NCBI RefSeq assembly: GCF_030409335.1
Contig: NZ_JAUFPN010000167.1
Location: 1 to 54,234, forward strand
DNA length: 54,234 bases
Source: Paeniroseomonas aquatica
Lineage (GTDB): Bacteria; Pseudomonadota; Alphaproteobacteria; Acetobacterales; Acetobacteraceae
Reading direction: 5' to 3'
Notes under the pieces: generated by a model
What the model was told of the DNA's origin: nothing
The model's database searches: none
The model's input: the letters and a program-made list of their open reading frames with translations, nothing else
In this document: one piece after another, positions 46,704-54,234 of the stretch
How the letters are laid out: each line of letters starts with the position of its first letter
Numbering within the stretch: position 1 is the stretch's first letter
Translations under genes and position numbers: made by a program

Positions 46704-47681
46704 ATGTCGCACGCCATCGAAACCCGCGTCACCCGCCTGCTGGGCATCCGCTACCCGATCGTGCAGGGCGGGCTGGCCCGGGTCGCCTTCGCCGACCTGG
46801 CCGCCGCCGTCTCCAATGCCGGCGGGCTCGGCCAGATCAGCACGGCCGGGCTGCCCGGCGGGCTCGACGGGCCGGAGGCGCTGCGGGCCGAGATCCGCCG
46901 CTGCCGGATGCTGACGGATAAGCCCTTCGCGGTGAATTTCCCGATCGGCCGGCAGGATATCTGGCCCGGGCTGGAGGCGACGCTGGAGGAGGGCGTGCGG
47001 GTCATCGCGCTCACCGCCGGCAATCCCGCGCCCTATATCCGCCGTTGCCAGGAGGTCGGCGCGAAGACCCTGGTGCTGACCGCCGGGCCAGAGTTGGCGC
47101 GGAAGGCCGAGGCCGCCGGGGCCGACATGGTGGCGACCGTCGGCTACGAGGGCGGCGGCCATATCGGCCGCTCGGACGAGACCACCATGGTCATGGTCCC
47201 CCGCACCGTCGCCGCGGTGAAGATCCCGGTGCTGGCCTCGGGCGGCATCGCCACCGGGGCCGGGCTGCTGGCGGCGCTGGCGCTCGGCGCCGAGGGGGTC
47301 GAGATGGGCACCCGCTTCGTCGCCAGCGAGGAAGCCGTGGCGCATGCCCGCTACAAGCAGGCGCTGGTCGGTGCGGTCCCGACCGATACCATGCTGATCA
47401 AGCGCACGCTCGGCATGCCCGGCCGCGTCCTGCACAGCGCCTATGCCGAGCGCATCGTGGCCGCCGAGGCGGCCGGGGCGCCGAAGGAGGAGATCGTCGC
47501 GCTGATCGCCGGCCGGGCCAATGCGCGCGGCACCGACGACGGCGACCTCGAGGACAGCTATGTCTGGGCCGGCCAGAGCGTCGGGCTGATCGACGGCATC
47601 GAGCCGGCGCGCGCCATCATCGCCCGGATGGCGGCGGAGGCGACCGAGGGCCTGGCCCGGATGCGGGGGGTGTTCGCATGA
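46704..47681 (+). CDS. Nitronate monooxygenase (2-nitropropane dioxygenase type)
   Basis: A 325-residue FMN-dependent TIM-barrel protein. The N-terminal RVTRLLGIRYPIVQGGLARV and the SNAGGLGQISTAG segments are diagnostic. GYEGGGHIGR, then PVLASGGIATGAGLLAALALGAEGVEMGTRFVASEEAVAH, form the flavin-phosphate site. It would oxidise nitronates or act as an NADH:quinone reductase of the same family; the latter is a real alternative. The amidase start overlaps its stop by four bases (ATGA), so the two are co-translated. The ribosome site is weak (GGGG). Confidence 0.87.
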   Translation: MSHAIETRVTRLLGIRYPIVQGGLARVAFADLAAAVSNAGGLGQISTAGLPGGLDGPEALRAEIRRCRMLTDKPFAVNFPIGRQDIWPGLEATLEEGVRVIALTAGNPAPYIRRCQEVGAKTLVLTAGPELARKAEAAGADMVATVGYEGGGHIGRSDETTMVMVPRTVAAVKIPVLASGGIATGAGLLAALALGAEGVEMGTRFVASEEAVAHARYKQALVGAVPTDTMLIKRTLGMPGRVLHSAYAERIVAAEAAGAPKEEIVALIAGRANARGTDDGDLEDSYVWAGQSVGLIDGIEPARAIIARMAAEATEGLARMRGVFA

Positions 47682-49066
47682 GCGACCCCTGCCTGCTGCC
47701 GGCCACCACCCTGGCCGGGCTCTTCGCCCGCAAGGCCCTGTCCCCGGCCGAGGTGCTGGCGGCGGTGCTGGCCCGGATCGAGCGGCTCAACCCGGCGCTG
47801 AACGCCATCGTCACCCTGGATGCGGCCGGGGCCGGCGCCGCGGCCCGGGCCAGCGAATCCCGCTGGCGGGCCGGCGTGCCGCTGTCGCCGCTGGATGGCG
47901 TGCCCTTCCACGTGAAGGACAACATCGCCGTCGCCGGCCTGCCCTGCGTCTGGGGCAGCCCGCTCTTCCGCGACTTCGTCCCGGAGCGGGACGAGCTGCC
48001 GGTGGCGCGGCTGCGGGCCGCGGGGCTGGTGCTGCTGGGCAAGACCAATGTCCCGGAGTTCACCCTGCAGGGCTACACCGACAACAGCGTCTTCGGGGTG
48101 ACCCGCAATCCCTGGGACCCGCGGCTGACGCCCGGAGGCTCCTCCGGCGGCGCGGTGGCGGCGCTGGCGGCCGGCCTCGGCCCGCTGGCGCTCGGCACCG
48201 ATGGCGGTGGCTCGATCCGCCGGCCGGCCTCGCATGCCGGGGTGGTCGGGCTGAAGCCCTCGCCCGGCCGGGTGCCGCGCTGCGACGGGCTGCCGGCCAT
48301 CCTGCTGGACCTCGAGCAGATCGGGCCGCTCGCCCGCACCACCGGGGACCTGATCGCCCTGCTGTCGCTGCTGGTGGCGCCCGATGCGCGCGACCCCTCC
48401 TGCCGGGCCATGCCGCCCTTCCTGGTGCCGGACGCGCTGCCGCGGCAACGCATCCTGTATGTGCCGCGCTTCGGCGCCGCGCCGGTTAACCCGGAGATCA
48501 CCGCCAGCATCGCTGCCGTTGCGGTCCGCCTCGAAGGCCTCGGCCATGCGGTGGAGGAGGGCGAGCCGCCTTTCACCGTGGAGGAATTGGCCGCCATCTT
48601 CGGCCCGGTCGGCCAGGCCGGCCTTGCCTGGCTGTTGGCCGAGAAGGGCGGCGAGCCGACCGCCCCGGGGCTGCGGGAGATGGCCGCCGCCGGGCGCGGC
48701 CTGTCGGCGGCCGCGCTGTTCGGCGCAATCGACGGCATCGCCGCCTTCCGGCGCCGGATGGCTGGCTTCTTCGGGGCCTGGGACCTGATCCTCACCCCGG
48801 CGGCGGCGGCCTTGCCCTGGCCCGCCAAGGCGGTCGCCCCGGTGACCATCGCCCGGCAGGCGGTCGGGCCGCGCGGCCATGCCGTCTTCACCAATTTCGC
48901 CAATATCGGCGGCCTGCCGGGCATCGCGCTGCCGGCGGCGCCGGCGGCGAATGGCCTGCCGATCGGGTTCCAGCTGGTCGGGGCAAGCGGGGCGGATGGG
49001 CTGCTCTGCGCCATGGCGCGGGAATGGGAGGCGGCGGAGCCCTGGGCCGGGCGCTGGCCGGCCTAG
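47678..49066 (+). CDS. Amidase-signature family amidase
   Basis: A 462-residue amidase-signature enzyme that hydrolyses an amide to acid plus ammonia. The catalytic Ser-cisSer-Lys triad is Lys80 (VKDNIAV), Ser155 (GGSSGGAV) and Ser179 (GTDGGGSIRRPA). Other family blocks include LDGVPFHVKDNI, GKTNVPEFTLQGYTDN and HAGVVGLKPSPGRVP. It follows the nitronate monooxygenase with a four-base overlap. The neighbours (transporter, VOC, monooxygenase) point to breakdown of an N-containing compound, though the true substrate is unknown. The MOSC gene converges on it with one base between the ends. Confidence 0.92.
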   Translation: MSDPCLLPATTLAGLFARKALSPAEVLAAVLARIERLNPALNAIVTLDAAGAGAAARASESRWRAGVPLSPLDGVPFHVKDNIAVAGLPCVWGSPLFRDFVPERDELPVARLRAAGLVLLGKTNVPEFTLQGYTDNSVFGVTRNPWDPRLTPGGSSGGAVAALAAGLGPLALGTDGGGSIRRPASHAGVVGLKPSPGRVPRCDGLPAILLDLEQIGPLARTTGDLIALLSLLVAPDARDPSCRAMPPFLVPDALPRQRILYVPRFGAAPVNPEITASIAAVAVRLEGLGHAVEEGEPPFTVEELAAIFGPVGQAGLAWLLAEKGGEPTAPGLREMAAAGRGLSAAALFGAIDGIAAFRRRMAGFFGAWDLILTPAAAALPWPAKAVAPVTIARQAVGPRGHAVFTNFANIGGLPGIALPAAPAANGLPIGFQLVGASGADGLLCAMAREWEAAEPWAGRWPA

Positions 49067-49067
49067 C

Positions 49068-49838
49068 TCAATGCAGCAGGTCGCCCTGCAGCGGCTCCAG
49101 CGCATCGCCGATGGCGAGGTGGCCGCCCTCGATGACCTCGGCATAGACGCCGAGGTCGGCATGGCCGAAATGCTCGCGCAGCGCCTTCGGCGGCTTGGCG
49201 TCGCGTTCGGCGGTGTCCGGGTTCACCTCGGTCGCCGGGCAGCGGACGATCCGCTTGAAGACCCGCAGCCGGGCGCCGCCGAGCTGGATCTCCTGCCCGA
49301 CCAGGTCGAATTCGGCCCAGGGTCGGCCACCCGAGACATAGACATTGGCGCGGAAGCGCAGCGGGTCCAGCGTCATGCCGGCCGCCCGTTCCAGGGCATG
49401 CAGGCTGGCCATGCCGATGATGGACACCGCCTTGGCGGCCACATCGGTGAAATTGTGGCCCGGCGCCTCGACGAAATGCGGGGTGCCGCGGGCCTCCTCG
49501 CCCAGGAAGCCGGCGAGGAAGGTGGCGATCGCGGCGCGGCCCGCTTCGCTGCGGGTATCGGCCAGCAGGGGTGCGCCTTCCGGCGGGCGGATCAGCATCT
49601 GGCCGGTCCGGGCGTCGAAGGCGCTGTGCAGCAGGGCGAGCTTCGCATTGGCCATGAGACAGCCGAAATGGCGCTTCTGCAGCCAGGTCGGGGCGGCGGG
49701 GTCGAAGGGGGCGTCGCCCTGGGCGAGGGCGAAGCGGCGGTCGTGCGGCAGGCATTCGCCTTCCCGCAGGGCGACCTCTTCCAGAGCCTCCGCGGTCAGG
49801 CCCTTCACCGGGTAACGGTAGATATGTTCGACGCGCAT
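49068..49838 (-). CDS. MOSC-domain protein, mARC/YcbX-like
   Basis: A 256-residue two-domain protein. The MOSC N-terminal beta-barrel starts MRVEHIYRYPVKGL. The MOSC domain has RCPATEVNPDTAERD with Cys200, the molybdenum-ligand Cys of mARC-like enzymes. The family reduces N-hydroxylated compounds with a molybdopterin cofactor (known for mARC and YcbX); whether this one does is inference. A ferredoxin domain, present in YcbX, is missing, so an outside reductase would be needed. GGAGG stands upstream of ATG 49838 and overlaps a perfect palindrome. It lies between the amidase and clpB. Confidence 0.83.
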   Translation of the reverse strand: MRVEHIYRYPVKGLTAEALEEVALREGECLPHDRRFALAQGDAPFDPAAPTWLQKRHFGCLMANAKLALLHSAFDARTGQMLIRPPEGAPLLADTRSEAGRAAIATFLAGFLGEEARGTPHFVEAPGHNFTDVAAKAVSIIGMASLHALERAAGMTLDPLRFRANVYVSGGRPWAEFDLVGQEIQLGGARLRVFKRIVRCPATEVNPDTAERDAKPPKALREHFGHADLGVYAEVIEGGHLAIGDALEPLQGDLLH

Positions 49839-49839
49839 C

Positions 49840-49851
49840 GGAATTAATTCC
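49840..49851. promoter_or_regulatory. 12-bp palindrome over the MOSC gene ribosome site
   Basis: GGAATTAATTCC is a perfect palindrome lying directly before the MOSC start (49838) and partly inside its Shine-Dalgarno. It is AT-rich for this genome. It could be an operator shared with the divergent clpB (start 50010). Confidence 0.35.
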
Positions 49852-49859
49852 TCCGGCTC

Positions 49860-49888
49860 TTGACCCAACGCAAGGCGGCTTACCACAT
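49860..49888 (+). promoter_or_regulatory. Possible clpB promoter element
   Basis: TTGACC at 49860 lies in the divergent region before clpB; a 17-base spacer leads to CCACAT, a poor -10. Heat-shock control is expected for clpB, but I cannot make out a convincing sigma32 site. Treat as a weak candidate. Confidence 0.2.
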
Positions 49889-50009
49889 CCGGCGCGACCA
49901 TGATGCTGTCCGTCGCCGGGATAGGGGCGGGCGCATCAGTTGCCGTCGAGTCTCGCCCGCTGGCGGGCCCAGCAGGGCCGCCAGGGAGGCCAGAGGAGGG
50001 ACCACCAGT

Positions 50010-52595
<2,586 letters not shown>

Positions 52596-52617
52596 GGCGT
52601 CAAGCGGAGGCTCGGTT

Positions 52618-52639
52618 CTGGGCGGGTCACTCCGCCCAG
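52618..52639. terminator. Bidirectional hairpin between clpB and the M23 peptidase
   Basis: CTGGGCGG and CCGCCCAG form an 8-bp stem around a six-base loop that contains the stop codon region of the M23 gene (stop at 52627). It can end transcription from both sides. Confidence 0.5.
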
Positions 52640-53865
52640 GCGACTTCCTGCTTCGGCTCCAGATGGGCGATCTGGGCCAGGATCGCGGTGCGGGTCTGCT
52701 GGAAGGACTCGAGGTCGGCGCCGGCGAGCTGGGTGGTCGGCGCCGGCCGGGCGATGGAGGGATCCACCAGGCGGCCGGCATCGACGATCTCGTAGTGGAG
52801 GTGGGGCCCGGTCGCCATGCCGCTGGAGCCGACCTTGCCGATCACCTCGCCCTGGGCCACGCGGCTGCCCTGCGCCAGGCCGCGGGCGAAGCCGGAGAGG
52901 TGGGCGTACCGGGTCTCGCTGCCGTCGGGGTGCTGCAGGGTGATCAGCCGGCCATAACCGCCGGCGAAGCCGATGCGGGCGACCACGCCGTCCGCCGCGG
53001 CGAGGACCGGCGTGCCGGTCGGGGCGGCGAAATCGACCCCCTGGTGCATGCGGGTGAAGCCCAGCACCGGGTGACGCCGCTGGCCAAAGCCGGAGGTGAC
53101 CCTGGCGCCGTCGAGGGGGGTGCGGAGAAAGTTGCGGCGCAGGCTGCGGCCGGTCTCGTCGAACCATTCGGCGCCGTTCGGCGTCTCCTGCCGCCAGAGC
53201 GAGAGCTGCCGGTTGGCCAGGCGGAACTCCGCATGCAGCACCTCGCCATCGCGCAGCAGGCCGCCTTCGGCGTCGCGGAAGCGCTCGAACAGCACGGTGA
53301 ATTCGTCGCCCGGCTGCAGCTCGCGCTGGAAGTCGACGGCATGCCCCAGCATCCGCACGAGGCCGAGGGCCAGGGGCTGCGGCAGGCCGGCCTGGCTGAG
53401 GTCCTGGAAGATGCTGCCGCTGACCTCGCCGCGGGCGAGGACCAGGTGCCGGTGGCGGGCGGCCTCCTCCTCGACGGCCTGCCATCCCGTCCCGTTGCGG
53501 GTGACGGTGACGGTGCGCCCGGGCTGCGGCTCGAGGATGAGCGCCAGGAGGGCGTCGTCGCGGCTGGGGTCCTGGCGGACGGTGATCTCGTGGCCGGGCT
53601 GCAGGCTGCGGGGCGGGAAGATCGGGGCGAGGGCGTTGATCGCGGGCTTGGCTTGGCCAGCCTCGACGCCGGCACCGGCCAGCAGGCGGGTGAGGGTATC
53701 GCCGGGGCGGACGACCAGGACGCGGACGGATTCCGACTGGAGAGGGGCCGGCTGGGCCGGCGCCGGACCTTCCGGCTCGGACTGTGCGAAGACGGTGTTC
53801 GGCAATGCAGCAAAAAGCATGGCAGGCAGGAGCCAGCGCGCGGGGTGCGCGGCGCGAAACAGCAT
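52627..53865 (-). CDS. M23 family zinc metallopeptidase, peptidoglycan endopeptidase
   Basis: A 412-residue exported cell-wall hydrolase. The signal peptide ends near residue 27 (FAQ). A LysM-like or OapA-type region with VRPGDTLTRLLAGAGV lies at 52-67, followed by a beta-rich middle. The M23 domain has zinc ligands His274 and Asp278 (HQGVDFAAPTGTPV) and His355/His357 (GPHLHYEI). The layout (LysM-like, SH3-like, M23) is that of MepM/ShyA endopeptidases that cut peptide cross-links so that new strands can be inserted. GGGAGGGG lies before ATG 53865. It is divergent from an rRNA-type promoter region, 125 bases away. Confidence 0.92.
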   Translation of the reverse strand: MLFRAAHPARWLLPAMLFAALPNTVFAQSEPEGPAPAQPAPLQSESVRVLVVRPGDTLTRLLAGAGVEAGQAKPAINALAPIFPPRSLQPGHEITVRQDPSRDDALLALILEPQPGRTVTVTRNGTGWQAVEEEAARHRHLVLARGEVSGSIFQDLSQAGLPQPLALGLVRMLGHAVDFQRELQPGDEFTVLFERFRDAEGGLLRDGEVLHAEFRLANRQLSLWRQETPNGAEWFDETGRSLRRNFLRTPLDGARVTSGFGQRRHPVLGFTRMHQGVDFAAPTGTPVLAAADGVVARIGFAGGYGRLITLQHPDGSETRYAHLSGFARGLAQGSRVAQGEVIGKVGSSGMATGPHLHYEIVDAGRLVDPSIARPAPTTQLAGADLESFQQTRTAILAQIAHLEPKQEVAWAE

Positions 53866-53989
53866 GAATACCCCTCCCAGGGCTGAAATACGCAGAAACC
53901 TTTCTGGGATAAAGCATTCTAAGTCAATGGGTTGACGTGTACGGCTACGAGACGAGTTGAGACGGCAGCGGAACTTTCAAAAAACCGGT

Positions 53990-54018
53990 TTGACAGCCAG
54001 GGAGCCGGCGCCTAGAAG
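53990..54018 (+). promoter_or_regulatory. Strong sigma70-type promoter P1 (rrn-like)
   Basis: TTGACA at 53990-53995 and TAGAAG at 54013-54018 are separated by exactly 17 bases. An A-rich run (CAAAAAA) just upstream may act as an UP element. It faces right, towards the end of the window. In this GC-rich sequence such a full match is striking and fits an rRNA promoter. Confidence 0.75.
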
Positions 54019-54073
54019 CCGCCTCCCGACGACGGCGCTTCCGCCGCTCGCCGGGACCGCTGAAGAGCGGGCC

Positions 54074-54102
54074 TTGACGCCGGTGACCTTGGTCACTATG
54101 TT
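54074..54102 (+). promoter_or_regulatory. Second sigma70-type promoter P2 (rrn-like)
   Basis: TTGACG at 54074-54079 and TATGTT at 54097-54102 have a 17-base spacer. The spacer contains the palindrome GTGACC-TT-GGTCAC. With P1 84 bases upstream this is the tandem arrangement common for rRNA operons. Confidence 0.6.
54083..54096. promoter_or_regulatory. Perfect palindrome inside the P2 spacer
   Basis: GTGACC and GGTCAC flank TT and abut the -10 of P2. It could be an operator for a repressor or activator, or a leader hairpin in the P1 transcript. Confidence 0.45.
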
Positions 54103-54234
54103 GATTGGCCCGCACGGAAATGCGGTTTCCCTACCCGGTTGGGTCTGAAAGCTGGTTTGCCAGGGGCTTCGCCTTTGGTGGTTCTAGCGGGGATCTTGTT
54201 CTTTTAAAACTTTATCGGTTTTGGAAGTGTATTG
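54103..54234 (+). other. Structured leader, probably upstream of a 16S rRNA gene
   Basis: After the promoters no credible coding frame is seen. Hairpins occur at 54110-54125 (CCGCA/TGCGG) and at 54160-54178 (CCAGGGG with CCTTTGG, loop CTTCG). TTGTTCTTTTAAAA at about 54197-54209 resembles the boxA antitermination signal of rRNA leaders, and the sequence becomes AT-rich towards the edge. These are features of an rRNA operon leader; the mature 16S sequence itself is not in the window. A 63-codon frame at 53957-54148 is not taken as a gene. Confidence 0.6.

Noticed and set aside
53957-54148. 63-codon open frame between the M23 gene and the window end
   Set aside because: It overlaps the tandem promoters and leader hairpins, and has no good ribosome site or conserved pattern.

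Overview
The window is very GC-rich DNA (about 70% by eye) with dense, short-gapped genes, ATG/GTG/TTG starts and G/C-ending codons. The gene set suggests a free-living alphaproteobacterium, most likely of the Rhodospirillales/Acetobacteraceae (Roseomonas-like). It includes an AapJQMP amino-acid transporter, mdh-sucCDAB, a PQQ-type sugar dehydrogenase with its own dihaem cytochrome c, metW, a bactofilin, TRAP-type (DctP) and Bug-family binding proteins, and TAT-type signal peptides on several of the binding proteins. This placement is inferred from content only. I saw no transposase, integrase, phage gene, CRISPR array or tRNA gene. The region looks like ordinary chromosome.

Layout. 1-1.0 kb: the 3' end of a penicillin-binding protein 1A gene and a small degenerate histidine-kinase/phosphotransfer-like gene. 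1.2-7.9 kb: aapJQMP, kup (K+ uptake) and a small hypothetical gene. 7.9-12.4 kb: a divergent pair (methyltransferase-like gene and metW), an orphan DctP binding protein, and ahcY converging on it. A GATATC-centred palindrome sits in the ahcY upstream region. 12.6-16.1 kb: sugar dehydrogenase translationally coupled to a dihaem cytochrome c, zapE, and a small exported Cys protein. 16.2-24.1 kb: the TCA block mdh-sucC-sucD-sucA-sucB, which lacks lpd, then a small charged protein. 24.3-27.3 kb: feoAB (ferrous iron uptake) and a convergent EcsC-family gene. 27.4-34.7 kb: an orphan molybdopterin oxidoreductase, then a minus-strand run of a methyltransferase, Bug binding protein, AEC permease, lipoprotein, bactofilin and an EI24 membrane protein. 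34.8-40.6 kb: a PfkB-type (adenosine) kinase, a Met/His-rich exported protein, typA behind terminator-like leader hairpins, an alpha/beta hydrolase and a Yip1 membrane protein. 40.7-49.8 kb: a peptide-type ABC transporter whose four genes overlap, a VOC protein, nitronate monooxygenase-amidase, and a MOSC (mARC/YcbX-like) protein. 50.0-53.9 kb: clpB and a LysM/M23 cell-wall endopeptidase. 53.9-54.2 kb: tandem sigma70 promoters and a structured leader with a boxA-like element. This is most simply the start of an rRNA operon whose 16S gene lies just outside the window.

How the genes fit together. ahcY and a PfkB/adenosine kinase share a metabolite (adenosine), though they lie 22 kb apart. MdhSucCDAB encodes four consecutive TCA steps. 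The sugar dehydrogenase and cytochrome c make a periplasmic electron-transfer pair. The peptide transporter, VOC, monooxygenase, amidase and MOSC genes could form an uptake and breakdown module for N-containing compounds.

I see no obviously new multi-gene defence or mobile system. The signals most worth following are the palindrome upstream of ahcY, the two terminator-like hairpins in the typA leader, the palindrome inside the second rrn-type promoter, the degenerate kinase at 345-968, the inverted repeat before feoA, and the Met/His-rich exported protein. Many very long antisense reading frames (up to about 1270 codons) lie opposite real genes. They are GC-bias shadows and are not annotated.
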